DNA of 64,000 bases from Arion vulgaris (lineage: Eukaryota; Mollusca; Gastropoda; Stylommatophora; Arionidae), in assembly GCA_020796225.1 (NCBI GenBank), contig CM036761.1:33314928-33378927 (forward strand), written 5' to 3'. The notes under the pieces were generated by a model. It was not told the origin of the DNA and did no database searches. It saw only the letters and a list, made by a program, of their open reading frames with translations. The translations under genes and the position numbers were made by a program. Shown here piece by piece: positions 53,801-63,332 of this stretch (the stretch's first letter is position 1; each line of letters opens with the position of its first letter).

Positions 53801-56800
53801 TCTATTGTGTTTTAGTGTTCAAGTTCCTTCTTCATAAGCAAGATAATCTATTTAGTTCAACTTGACAAACACTTGAGTTTTAAAATAATTTTAAACAGTA
53901 ACAAATAACAACTAAGTTGTATAGTATTCTCAACATTCATCTGTAGACCATATTTTCCATGGTATCCTCATGTGATCTCATTCTAGGTTTATTTATTGTC
54001 TGTGATCTCATAGGATTAGATTTAGATAACACCGCCTGCCGTGTGGTGACGTGGGCCCAAGGAAGCAAAGAATAGTGCCACTGCGAACTACAAGGCATAT
54101 CATAAGGCGACTGATGAAGGATCTAGGAAGCTACCTAGTCAATAAAAAGCATCGCAGAAATTGGATGTGGTGGCTTACTTGTAGGCACATAACTGACATA
54201 GCATACAATCGCTCTTAGGCTTGGATCACATAGTGGTTAACAAGTGGTCGACATGGAGCATTTGAAGAAGAAGAAAAAAATAACACTGCAGAACTCTTGC
54301 TTATCTTGAGACTAGATTTATATAACACTGCAGAACTCTTGTTTATCGTAATGATAACTGAGATTTATATAACACTGCAGAACTCTTGTTTATAGATTGG
54401 TTATATAACACTCAGAACTCTTGTTTATGTAAGATTGGATTTATATAACACTGCAGAACTCTTGTTTATCGTAAGATTGGATTTATATAACACTGCAGAA
54501 TTCTTGTTTATCGTAAGATTGGATTTATATAACACTGCAGAACTCTTGTTTATCGTAAGATTGGATTTATATAACACTGCAGAATTCTTGTTTATCTGAT
54601 TGGATTTATATAACACTGCAGAACTCTTGTTTATCGTAATTGGATTTCTCTTCTTCTTAGATCGTTCTAGGTCTGTTTTAATCATTCTCATTGTGATATA
54701 TAAACAGCCAAACATCAGAACGTGATGTACGTGCACCAGCCTTCAGCACCTATTGGAGCTCAGTTGCTTATCCTTCGGTGGGGTGTTCGTTTTCAGCCAG
54801 CTTTTGATTTACTAGGTGAGCTTTCCTAGGGTTCGATCAGCTTTGCCGTATTTTTGGGCTTTGTGATCTATGCCGGGACATTGAGTTACGCTGTTTATGC
54901 CCTTTCTGACTGAGAAATATTTCTCGGGCTTGTAAGCTTATCCTCGGACGGCGTCTTACTCGTATAAGACACCGTGTAAAGTATCTGCCTTCGCCAATGT
55001 TCAGACCCGAACTTCCTGTCTGGTCCGTACATTGTCGGCCTTGCTTTACCGTACATTTTTAGTTTGATCCGGAGAAGGAACATTCTCAGCCTTTTCTAGA
55101 CGCGCATTGGTACGTGGCAATTTGCAATTAACCTCGAAAGCACTGGCATGGGATCGAGTACAAACAATGTAGAGGGTCATTTCAGTCGGCACTATCAGCG
55201 TAACTGAGGATTTTGCGCCACGCCATCACCCGCCCCAGTTATTCCGGGATGTTAGTTACGACTGCAATCGAACCTTGCCCGGTTGCCCCAAGGCTGGCAG
55301 TTCCGTTAGGCATCACCAACCTCAGTTCTTCCTGGAAAGTTAATTTTTAATCGCACAGTACCTTGCACGGTTTTCCCAGGGCGGGTAGTTTGGTTATGCA
55401 CTAAACGCAACTTGTTCTTTTGCGCTCGCAAACCTTGCCCAGTACATGTATCTGCACCAGGCTACCAATGCGGGTCAGCTGCAATCTTCTCTCGCACCAA
55501 CACGAGGGTAGACTTTTATTCGCTACGGTCCTGTCGTATTTATTCTTTCCGACGGCTTGGCAGTGTTTGCCCCTCCTCAGGGCTTCGAGCTTCGCCTACG
55601 TGGGCATACGTTTGGTCACTGGATGCACCTCTCATCCATGTCTGAGACGTTTCGTTGCTGTTTCTTTGCGTTCAGGGACTTAGACAATATCTTGTTGGAC
55701 ATCGGTCGGGAGATTTGTGCATTTTGTTTGTATGTATCTTTAACGTATTTCCGTAATTGCACTGCTACCACTACCAGTAGTTTTCTCCCCGATCCCTGCC
55801 CCTCTTAGCCAGACCCGAACCAGAGTCTGTTTCCAGGGTCACCGCGTGGAGGTTAGGGGCAGGGTCTTGGTACGCGCCCTCGCTAACCCTGGCTCATGTT
55901 ACCACCATGACCTCATGAGCCTTTTGACCCCAGATTGGATTTATATAACACTGCAGAATTCTTGTTTATCGTAAGATTGGATTTATATAACACTGCAGAA
56001 TTCTTGTTTATCGATCATTGGATTTATATAACACTGCAGAACTCTTGTTTATCGTAAGATTGAATTTATATAACATTGCAGAATTCTTGTTTATCGTAAG
56101 ATTGGATTTATATAACACTGCAGAATTCTTGTTTATCGTACGATTGGATTTATATAACACTGCAGAATTCTTGTTTATTGTAAGATTGGATTTATATAAC
56201 ACTGCAGAACTCTTGTTTATCGTAAGATTGAATTTATATAACACTGCAGAATTCTTGTTTATCGTAAGATTGGATTTATATAACACCGAAACTCTTGTTT
56301 ATCGCAGATTGGATTTATATAACACCGCAGAACTCTTGTTTATCGTAAGATTGGATTTATATAACACCGCAGAACTCTTGTTTATCGTAAGATTGGATTT
56401 ATATAACGCTGCAGAACTCTTGCTAAGTCAACAGCAAGGACTTGGAAGAAGACAAGAAGAAAATTAAAATAGCATATCAGGGGGATGGAATAAAATAAGA
56501 CCATCTGACAAAACAGAATGCAGAATATGATGTATATATATAATATGATGTGTTGCAGAGATATGATCATCAATACTATTACGTATGTCACAAGTAAAGT
56601 ACCCATTTTCATACCATGAGGATAATAGGTGGTATACACTTTTACTTGGCCAAAGGCACAAATATGTGTGATGTGATCAGCATCATACTGGTCACCTTTA
56701 CTTCCCAGTGTTTTTTCTATATCCAATTGAGGCTGGGTCGAACTGTGATCTGTTAAGGTCAAAAAATCTTACTCCCACTGTGGAATTTGATCCTGGGACT

Positions 56801-59800
56801 GTGTACCTATGATGCACATAAACTAAGCACTAAGATATCGCAACTCACAGGTGTGCTACAAGATTAATAACAAAATGTTCAAACAATTACCTGTCTTTCT
56901 GGCAAACAAAAAGGTTGTGAAAGTTATCAGCTCCTAGAAAGTTGTCATCATCTAAAATCTCAATGGCTGTCATCCACTTGACATTGCCATCTCTGGCAAT
57001 CTCTTCAAAGGCATCTTGCAATGGTTTGTATCCAAGCAAAGCAATGGACTTCATAAGGTCAGCAACAAGAACAAAGTCTCCCTTACACTTCAGATACAAT
57101 GCCAAGATGTTGTTGAAATGACTGCATTCTAGTCTCAATTCTTTGTCAGCAGTCCATTCAAAAAGACGAACCTAAAAGTACATCAGATAATTTTTTTAGA
57201 TACGGTTATGCAGAAAGGAACAAAATATGAATAAAGTAATGCAGCTTTATAAAGTTTTATTTTTGTTAATGAAATTGGTTATTCGTTATTGCTTACTGAA
57301 CTGATGTTACAGCACTCCGGGCAGACCTATAGGAGCTCAGTCTCCACATACAGATGTCAAAGTGTAAGCATACTGATGGTTCCTGTGGCTCAATGGTTAT
57401 ATACACTCCTGCCCCTCCTCAAGCATCCAGTTCTACTTGTACAATGTGTAATTCCAAACTCCTTAAATCGCTGGATTGATTCAACATCTATTTTATTGTC
57501 TTCATCCAACAGTAGGTTGCCAAGAGACCAAAGAATATCCCCCTTCTCTCTTCTCTCTCTCTCTCTTTGCCTTTTTTTACCCGGGTTGGGGCATAGGCCC
57601 TCAACCAACTCATGCCAAGTCCTCCTATCTCTAGCTATCTCCTGCAGCTCCCTCCAGCTCTTCTTTATATTGTTGATCTCCGCCTCCAAATCTCGTCTCC
57701 ATGTATTTCTCGGCCTCCCCTTCTTTCGCTGTCCCTGCGGGTTCCAGGCAAGGACCCTTCTTGTTATATTCCCCTCCGGTTTCGCAAAGTGTGTCCTATC
57801 CAGCGCCAGCGTCTTTTTTAACCTGTTCGTTCACTGGAATCTGTCTTGTTCTCTCCATAAGTTCCTCATTTGTGACCCTATCATACCATCTTATTCCTCT
57901 ATTCTGCGAGACACCAGTTGATGAATGTTTGCAATTTATGCGCTATTGTTTTAGTTGTTCTCCATGTTTCTGACCCATACAGTAGAACTGCTTTAACATT
58001 AGAGTTAAATATCCGAATTTTGTTCTAGATTTGATTTCTTTGGACTTCCAAATGTTTCCCAGTGCAATGAAAGCTCCTCTTGCCTTCTGTATTCTTATTT
58101 TAACATCTCTATCTGTTCCACCCTCTTTGTCTACGTTGCTGCCCAAATATGTGTATGATTCTACCTCTTGAAGTGGGATTTCCCACAGGGAGATCGAGTT
58201 GTCGTTTGGTTGGTTAATTCTCAATATCTTTGTCTTTCCCTTATGAATGTTCAGCCCTAGTTGCTGGGACCTTTGATTCAATGTGTTAGCTTATCCTGCA
58301 TCTGATTTCGTGTATGTGACAGAAGGGCTATATCATCAGCGAAGTCCAGATCATCTAGTTGCTCTGTCAGAGTCCATTGGATTCCATTTCTGGTGTTAGT
58401 TACTGTGGTCTTCATAATCCAGTCTATTGTCAGTAAGAACAACAAAGGTGATAGAAGACATCCCTGACGCACTCCTGTTACTATTCGAAAGTATCTGTTA
58501 GTTTACCTTCATGAAGAACTCTACATTTCATATCTGTATATGTTGCTTTTATTAGGTTAATAATTTTCTGTGGGATTCCATAATGCCTCATTAATTTCCA
58601 AAGGGTTTTCCTATCAATACTGTCAAAAGCCTTCTCATAATCAACAAATCCGATATAAAGTGGGGATTTTCATTCAATACTTTGCTCTATTATTATACGT
58701 AATGTGGCTATCTGGTCAGCACAGGATCTATTTGGTCGGAAGCCTGCCTGTTCATCTCTTAGCTTTATATCGATGGCATCTCTCAGTCTCTCCAGGATGA
58801 CTCTGCTTAGTATTTTCCCAGGTACTGACAACAGCATTATTCCCTATAGTTTTCACACTTCTGAAGGTCCCCTTTCTTTGGTAGCTTCACCAGGTATCCT
58901 TCTTTCCAGTTTGCTGGTATTTCTTCGGTCTCCCAGATTCTGCTAAATAATTTATACAGTATTTCTGTGGATGTGTTTATGTTGGCTTTAACCGCCTCTG
59001 CTGGAATACCATCTGGACCGCCGCTTTTTCCCTCTTTTAAAAGTTCAATGGCTTTACTAATCTCCTCCTTGGATGGTTTCTCACAGTTGATGTCCAAGTC
59101 AATTTCTGCCGGTTGGATATCTGGGGGTTTGTAGGTGCTGGTCTGTTCAGGAGTTCCTTGAAGTATTCCATCCATCTTTCCATTTGGTCTCTAACATTAG
59201 TGATAGTTTTCCCACTACTATTTTTGATCAACCCATTTGATGGTCTGTATTTTCCTGCTAGCTTTCTAGTGATATTGTAAAGATCCCTAAGGTTTCCTTT
59301 TCCTGCAGCTACCTCTGCTTCTCTTGCTAGATCTTCTACGTATTGTCTTTTATCTAACTTTATTTGTTTCTTCACTTTCTTGCTAGCTTCTGTGTACTTT
59401 TCCTGGGCTATGGCTTTGGCAGTTCTAGTTTTGCTATTATTTAAATCTGCTTTCCTCTTTTCCTTTCTTCTATTTCCTTGAGAGTTTCTGGAGTTATCCA
59501 TGCCTTATGATTCCGCTCCTTCTTTCCTAATACCTCTGTGCATGTTTCATTCCAAATATTTTTGGCTTGCTGCCAGCATTCTTCCGCACTCACCTCATCT
59601 TCTAATTGCCGCAACACCTCATACTTATTAGAGACTGTGACCGTGAACTGTTCCTTTGTTTCTTGACTTCTGAGGTATCCTACATTATATTGGTGTCTAT
59701 GTTCATTGGATGTTATGTATCGCTTAAGCTTCAGTTTAATTTTACTTATCAGCAAATGGTGATCCGAATCTACATCTGCCCCCTTAGGACCCTTACATCT

Positions 59801-62305
59801 TGTAGAGATGACCTGAATTTCTTGTTTATGCATATGTGGTCAATTTGATTTTCTGTTCTGTTATCTGGTGATACCCAGGTTGCTTTATGTATTCTTTTAT
59901 GTGGAAAGACACTTCCACCTATGACGTATTGATTCGCTGCACAGAAATTAGTGAATAGTTCTCCATTTTCGTTCATTATTCCTAGTCCGTGTTTCCCCAT
60001 GATCTCCTCGTAGCCTATGTTGTCCGAACCTATTTTGGCATTGAGGTCACCCATCAGAATTTTGATGTTCCCATTTCTCTGATTACCTATAGTATTTTGA
60101 AGTTTTATGTAAAATTCCTCTTTACTTTTTCCTCTTTATCATTGGTAGGTGCATAACACTGGGTCACATTCAAGAATACTTTCTTTTGGTGGTTCTGAAT
60201 GTTGCTGTGATTATCCTAGGACTCACTGCTTCCCATTTTATTAGTGCAGTCTCCGCTTCTTTAGATAGCATTAAAGCCACTCCTTCACTATGGGGGCATT
60301 TTCTTCCATATGGCCTGAGAACAGCATTGTTTCTCCTGTGTTTAGACGTTGTTTGCCTGCACCATTCCACCTAGTTTCACATAATCCCAAGATGCCAATC
60401 CGTGAAATTTCATCTCATTTACAACCTGTGCTGTCTTTCCCATTTGATACATACTTCTAACATTCCAGGTGCCAATTCTGGAGCTTTTCCTAGGTGAAAG
60501 GAAGATAATCTGCAGTGTAGACTCCTTGCGGCTTTCTCTGCATCGCTTCATACCTCTTCTAGAAGAGCTTCTTTCCTCTTGGTTGGCACAGTTTTTATTT
60601 TATTTTTATGTGACTTGTTCATGGTTGGTTGGATTTTGTGGCTAAAATTTTCTACTGGATAGGGTAGCCAGCCCTACGCCAAACCCCACCTTAGTCGCCT
60701 CTTACGACATGCCTTGTAGGTCGCAGTGCTGCTACTCTTGCTCCTTGCGGCCCCGGCAGCACACGGGCGTGTCTGCTCTCTCGTTGCCGTGAACACCTGC
60801 ATGACCGGGACAGTAGATCCATGTGAGTCTCTGGTGGTTAGAAACCTCTATAGACAACATCCACTCATACCGCAACCGGTCATTATGGATCTTCCGAAGC
60901 ATTGACCGAGAGTCCAAAACAGCAACAGCCCCTGCATACAGATGTTAGATATATTACTTTATGAAATAATATATATATAACAGATTCAGTTTGGAATATC
61001 TTCATTGCACTCCAGACATGTTCTTAGGTGCTCCAATCCCCTTTGCAATATCTCCAACAGCGTCCAACAACTGACTATACCAGTTCAATATTGATTGATG
61101 AGCCTACTCATACACTTGTTGGGCTGTTCTTTTCTTATCACTCCAATCTTCAATCCCAGATCTTGCAATCTAGCAGTTAAATGAAAATCCTCCTGGCGGC
61201 CACACTCTATGAGGGTGTTCAGAATGTCAGCTCTATCCATTGGTTGGCCCACTGATATGGTGGCAGAGCCAGCCAGCCCATCTGCTCTCTCATTGCTAAC
61301 GACACCCATGTGCCCCGATAGCTAACAACATCTGTATAGAGAAAATCAAACAGAACAATGCGCATAGTGTCTGGCATTAAGCTATACAAGTGGGAAGTCG
61401 GCGCAGCACAGTGGTAATATATTCAAATATAAATGTATAGTGAGTGGTTCAATTGTTTAGTATGCTCGATTCCTTAGTCTACACTGCTAAAAATTGGTAC
61501 CTGGACTTTCTGAATTCGAAAAACATTTCAAGTTCGTCACCAGAGCTAACGTGTATGTGCTCTGAAGTTGACACTTTCAGCAAGCTGAAAAGGATTGAGC
61601 ATCTATAATGGATACCCTGAGTGCAGAGACAATATAAAGAAACCTAACTGTACTATTGACGCTAGCCAAAAGTTTTCCATTGAAAGACACCATGCTGTAT
61701 GCTGCTCCTTTGATTTCCTTTTCAGCTACCATAGCTAGTTTTCCTGAAAACAACAAAAATAGAATTTTGTTCTTAATAGCCTAATAAAACACATGGGATA
61801 TATATAGCCTTATAGATTACATGGATATAGGGTATAGCATTTAGAGTGCATGTGATATAGCCTTTAGAGTACATGTGCTATAGTCTTTAGAGTAATGGGA
61901 TATAGCCTTATAGAAGATTTTTAACTTTATAAGTCATGTTTCTCTTGAAACAACGCTGGCAACAGTAACCCTTCACATATTTCTAATTTCGGCTGATATT
62001 TTGTACTCGGTATGAAGCACTGCTATAACTCACTTTTCTTCACCAAGTGTTCTGTTGCCTCACTCTTCTTTGCTGGTGTGTTCCATCATGTATAAGTTTG
62101 GTTATAATGTAATTATTTTCAGCAGATGTCCATTCCATCTCACAATTCATCTCACACTATCTATTAAGTTTCCAGCTATGTTCGTTGCTATAATGTTCTC
62201 TCTAAAGTCTTGGTTTTAATTATTACCCATAAATGGAAGTTGGTATTATGTTGATTGACCACATCACCCAAAACGTTCCTATGTAACATATAACAGTACA
62301 AGAGG

Positions 62306-62342
<37 letters not shown>

Positions 62343-62979
62343 ATATACGCATGGGTGTCTTTGTGGCTGAGTGGTTACGCCTTTGCTATGTATTCCGAAG
62401 GTCGAAGGTTCGAATCCGCAGTGCGCCATTCTGTTCACAGGTGCATTTATTTCTAGAGACCCCTGGGATTGTTGCCGGAGCTACAGAATTTGTGCTTTGT
62501 ACAATACTCTCAGCAGGTGGCTGCCACTTCTGGGGAGAGGGACCACGCTATATGGGGTAAAACCCGGTGCAATGAACTCAATTGTCGACTTTAGACCCTT
62601 TTTTTATAATATGGACACTTTGATATTCCTGTGCTAGCTAGGGCAGTATGTGGCCAGATCTAGAAAGTGTTGTTGATATTGAAGCTTTCCTTAAAAACTT
62701 TAAATCAGCTTTAAAGACATTTATTTATATCTTCTATGTGTTCATTTTTCCTTACTGCGTTTGCTTTACATAAACTACATACCAAAAAAAAGCAATAACT
62801 AAACAAAAACATACCTTCATTATAATGAAAGACAATGATTCTCCCTGATTTTGGTTCTGCTTCTTCCGGACTAATTAAGGCGGTGCCAACAATGTAGTAT
62901 GGAGTAGCATCCTCTCCCAAAGTTGTGGAAATAAGACTTGTAGCACACTCACTTGGTAGGAGAGTGTGTGAATGAAGAA
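44722..62979 (-). CDS. DDB1: DDB1, C-terminal eight exons (5' part beyond window)
   Basis: Eight - strand exons (62979-62815, 61743-61649, 57171-56891, 53564-53479, 51086-51003, 48633-48531, 47742-47619, 44802-44722) have AG/GT boundaries and consistent phases. They encode about 338 residues closely matching the end of DDB1 up to the invariant ELTRIH and stop. Known role: DDB1 is the nuclear/cytoplasmic adaptor that links CUL4-RBX1 to DCAF substrate receptors and, with DDB2, senses UV lesions. The encoded part covers the end of beta-propeller C and the C-terminal helical domain. Motifs seen include [38 protein letters not shown] and [12 protein letters not shown]. No frameshift or stop is seen, so the gene looks functional. 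Introns carry LINEs, SINEs, a piggyBac-like element and satellite. The upstream exons and promoter lie right of the window. Confidence 0.95.
44875..45070 (-). mobile_element. LINE RT C-terminal remnant
   Basis: It reads [20 protein letters not shown], a typical basic post-RT segment, in a 63-residue open frame just upstream (in gene orientation) of the DDB1 last exon. Confidence 0.5.
45780..46014 (-). mobile_element. SINE-H (tRNA-like)
   Basis: This single-tail copy of the family at 22913-23390 contains AAATCGTGGCATATCATTTA, CTGAACGGTGAGGTCTATTT and the B-box complement region GAGTTTGAACCATGT. The piggyBac-like element starts at the very next TTAA. Confidence 0.6.
46015..46748. mobile_element. 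Non-autonomous piggyBac-like transposon
   Basis: TTAA at 46015-46018 and 46745-46748 flank ends AACACTTTCGCTGCC and GGCGGGTGAAAGTGTT, an imperfect terminal inverted repeat. A 40-base subterminal unit (GCTGCCACCGAYGATAAAAG) is repeated at the left end. The interior has a short acidic reading ([14 protein letters not shown]) that may be a remnant of a piggyBac transposase N-terminus, but no catalytic domain. It lies between the DDB1 terminal exon and the exon at 47619. Confidence 0.8.
46900..47410 (+). mobile_element. LINE RNase H and 3' end
   Basis: It is a sister copy of 28920-29465: [18 protein letters not shown] reading, then [20 protein letters not shown] and a tail ending AATGCAGAAGAAGAAG. 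It has frameshifts. Confidence 0.65.
47619..47742 (-). CDS. DDB1: DDB1 exon (C-terminal helical domain)
   Basis: The acceptor is CTACAG and the donor GTAAGA. It reads [20 protein letters not shown], then [30 protein letters not shown] is invariant with human. It ends on a codon boundary. Confidence 0.95.
47824..48034 (-). mobile_element. 5'-truncated LINE fragment with 14-bp target duplication
   Basis: CATGATAAAGTGAT flanks at 47824-47837 and 48021-48034. The 183-base insert reads, on the - strand, [38 protein letters not shown], a LINE C-terminal tail, with an A/T-rich 3' end. It lies 81 bases from the DDB1 exon at 47742. Confidence 0.8.
48178..48335 (+). mobile_element. 3' end of the near full-length LINE family
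   Basis: GATTTGGAGGCAGAGATCAA, GAGAGCTGCAGGAGATAGCT and GGGCCTATGCCCCAA match the 3' end at 57545-57700. It ends in a (GA)-rich tail. Confidence 0.65.
48531..48633 (-). CDS. DDB1: DDB1 exon
   Basis: The acceptor is TTACAG. The donor GTATCC is weak, but its use restores the HSFW reading across the junction. It reads [20 protein letters not shown], then [13 protein letters not shown]. The corresponding human segment is [35 protein letters not shown]. Confidence 0.93.
48918..49160 (+). mobile_element. SINE-E (tRNA-like)
   Basis: The head is CGCAATAGTGCAGTGGTTTG with a degenerate B-box; the body has CTCTCAGATCGACCCATTCT and the tail GACCACATCACCCATCCTAT. Confidence 0.6.
49160..49740. other. No recognised feature
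   Basis: This is DDB1 intron sequence. A 114-codon + strand open frame (49175-49519) has no recognisable motif and no coding-like features. Confidence 0.4.
49742..49985 (+). mobile_element. SINE-A
   Basis: This full-length copy runs from GTCCGAGTGGTTACCGGAGC to GATGAACGCAAAGAAAGAAG. Confidence 0.78.
50285..50820 (-). mobile_element. Composite element: SINE-A head + LINE 3' end
   Basis: It has the same architecture and junctions as 42405-42985: head CGCCCGAGTGGTTACCAGGG, module, linker with GCACTAGGGAATGCTAACCC, then LINE reading [39 protein letters not shown] and the tail GAACGCAGAAGAAGAAAG. Confidence 0.75.
51003..51086 (-). CDS. DDB1: DDB1 exon
   Basis: The 84-base exon follows a strong pyrimidine tract and ends at GTAAGT. 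It reads [20 protein letters not shown], then GTVNGAV. This matches human [25 protein letters not shown]. Confidence 0.94.
51535..51650 (+). mobile_element. SINE-D body fragment
   Basis: GCAAAAATCAATCAGAGGTG and CATGACTGAGCATGAATTCA are the complement of the usual body, so this piece is in the opposite orientation to the others. Confidence 0.45.
51830..52315 (+). mobile_element. LINE RT C-terminal end
   Basis: It reads [40 protein letters not shown], then [15 protein letters not shown], the same family as the insertion at 24429-24794. It meets the next LINE tail to tail at about 52315. Confidence 0.75.
52318..52830 (-). mobile_element. LINE RT C-terminal end
   Basis: The - strand reads [40 protein letters not shown], then [40 protein letters not shown] and a stop followed by a (GTAA)n tail. 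It is almost open over its length, with one frameshift near 52550. Confidence 0.78.
52900..53134 (-). mobile_element. SINE-B
   Basis: This reverse copy has tail complement CAAACGCTCCACAACGACCA and head complement GGGACCACACGGGCGCC. There is a deletion in the body near 52978. Confidence 0.75.
53479..53564 (-). CDS. DDB1: DDB1 exon
   Basis: The 86-base exon lies between CTTTAG and GTAAGA. It reads [20 protein letters not shown], then EMVNIFRH, close to human [25 protein letters not shown]. The phases fit both neighbours. Confidence 0.94.
54032..54280 (+). mobile_element. SINE-B
   Basis: It has head CCGTGTGGTGACGTGGGCCC, module with small deletions, body and tail GGAGCATTTGAAGAAGAAG. It ends directly at the 42-bp satellite. 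Confidence 0.75.
54285..54650. repeat. 42-bp satellite, left block
   Basis: The unit GATTGGATTTATATAACACT, GCAGAACTCTTGTTTATCGTAA repeats with minor variation. The block continues at 55935 after an insert. Confidence 0.9.
54651..55934 (-). mobile_element. GC-rich unknown retroposon-like insert
   Basis: This 1.28-kb block, markedly richer in G+C than its surroundings, interrupts the 42-bp satellite exactly at ATTGGATTT. On the - strand it starts TGGGGTCAAAAGGCTCATGA and ends TATATCACAATGAGAATGAT, then a CTAAGAAGAAGAG tail like that of SINE-A. A second partial copy is at 34870-35110. No ORF with recognisable domains was found on either strand. It could be a long SINE-like retroposon or a LINE 5' region. 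Confidence 0.6.
55935..56425. repeat. 42-bp satellite, right block
   Basis: About 12 units of the same repeat as 54285-54650. The phase resumes where the left block stops. The apparent 149-codon frame across it is a repeat artefact. Confidence 0.9.
56426..56890. other. No recognised feature
   Basis: DDB1 intron, AT-rich. A tRNA-like B-box complement (AATTTGATCC) near 56785 is too weak to call. Confidence 0.35.
56891..57171 (-). CDS. DDB1: DDB1 exon (propeller C, longest)
   Basis: The 281-base exon lies between TTTTAG and GTAATT. It reads [19 protein letters not shown], then [33 protein letters not shown]. The order and spacing are those of human DDB1. It ends with AG of a serine codon completed in the next exon. 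Confidence 0.95.
57290..57540 (-). mobile_element. LINE RNase H 3' end (distal half, interrupted)
   Basis: It reads [40 protein letters not shown]. It is the continuation of 60773-60935, separated by the LINE at 57541-60772. Confidence 0.7.
57541..60772 (-). mobile_element. Near full-length APE-type LINE
   Basis: From right to left on the - strand: 5' end with the SINE-like module (to about 60600); endonuclease pieces ([20 protein letters not shown] at about 60490, [20 protein letters not shown] at 60054, [28 protein letters not shown]); linker ([20 protein letters not shown]); RT ([63 protein letters not shown]); thumb ([33 protein letters not shown]); and a 3' end [20 protein letters not shown]. 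The catalytic FADD is intact, but several frameshifts and stops break the ORF. Clade is likely RTE-related, not settled. It inserted into an older LINE. Confidence 0.88.
60773..60935 (-). mobile_element. LINE RNase H (proximal half, interrupted)
   Basis: It reads [20 protein letters not shown], then [19 protein letters not shown], the start of the RNase H 3' end completed at 57290-57540. Confidence 0.72.
61000..61330 (-). mobile_element. LINE RNase H 3' end
   Basis: It reads [40 protein letters not shown], then an end (complement of ACTCCAGACATGTTCTTAGG) shared with 32735-32840. It is the same family as 5565 and 39110. Confidence 0.68.
61649..61743 (-). CDS. DDB1: DDB1 exon (propeller C)
   Basis: The acceptor is TTTCAG and the donor GTTAGG, ending on a codon boundary. 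It reads [20 protein letters not shown], then [11 protein letters not shown], matching human VAEKEVKGAVYSM and NGKLLASINST. The next intron (about 4.5 kb) contains two LINE insertions, one inside the other. Confidence 0.93.
61790..61918. repeat. Short tandem repeat, about 30-bp units
   Basis: Four diverged units of GGATATAGCCTTTAGAGTAC. It lies 47 bases beyond the DDB1 exon at 61743. Confidence 0.7.
62306..62342. repeat. (TA)n microsatellite
   Basis: About 17 TA dinucleotides directly precede the SINE-F copy. Confidence 0.9.
62348..62600 (+). mobile_element. SINE-F, tRNA-derived
   Basis: It has A-box TGGCTGAGTGGTTACG and B-box GGTTCGAATCC at tRNA spacing, then the body GAGACCCCTGGGATTGTTGC and GTAAAACCCGG. 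There is no matching acceptor stem, so it is a SINE rather than a tRNA gene. A diverged copy is at 29552-29805. Confidence 0.75.
62815..62979 (-). CDS. DDB1: DDB1 exon (propeller C)
   Basis: The acceptor is CTTTCAG and the donor GTATGT, with two leading bases and one trailing. It reads [18 protein letters not shown], then [18 protein letters not shown] and HYNEG, aligning with the human VLHAHQF...PEEAEPKQGRI segment. It is the most 5' DDB1 exon in the window; no further upstream exon was recognised between 62980 and 64000. Confidence 0.92.
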
Positions 62980-63162
62980 CTGAAAGTTTGGGAAATGAAC
63001 ATCATTGACAAGTAATGAGAAAATGAGGAGATACAGCAATGTTCAAATAGTAGTTTTAAACGTGAATCCATTAGAGGTCTTGGGAGAAATTTTAAGGGGA
63101 TCCACCGAAGAATACTAAATATTTTAAGATGACATTTATATAAATATTAATTTCACCTGTGT

Positions 63163-63332
63163 TGCCGGGCTTGCAAGGGGAGCAAAGAATATTAACACTG
63201 CAACCTACAAGGCATGTCGTAAAGGTAGGGCCTAGGAAGCTACCTAGTAAATAAAAAGTATTGCATAAATCGGATGTGCTGGCCTACTGGAAAGCGCATA
63301 ACTGGCACAAGGTACAATCGCTCTTAGGCTCA
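63163..63332 (+). mobile_element. SINE-B, 3'-truncated
   Basis: Head, module (with a deletion of AGAGGCGACTGA) and body are present up to CTCTTAGGCTCA. The tail is missing. Confidence 0.7.

Noticed and set aside
55412..55808. Overlapping + strand open frames of 76-87 codons in the GC-rich block
   Set aside because: They overlap in different frames, have no recognisable domain and lie inside a mobile element; open frames are expected from the higher GC content.
56018..56467. 149-codon + strand open frame ([14 protein letters not shown] repeats) and similar - strand frames
   Set aside because: The 42-bp satellite unit is divisible by three and lacks stops; repeat artefact.
57289..57973. + strand open frames of 69-210 codons with hydrophobic, cysteine-rich readings
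   Set aside because: They are antisense to the LINE 3' end and its pyrimidine-rich tail.
62353..62425. Possible tRNA gene with good A and B boxes
   Set aside because: The 5' and 3' ends do not form an acceptor stem and the sequence continues into a repeated body also found at 29552; it is the head of a SINE.
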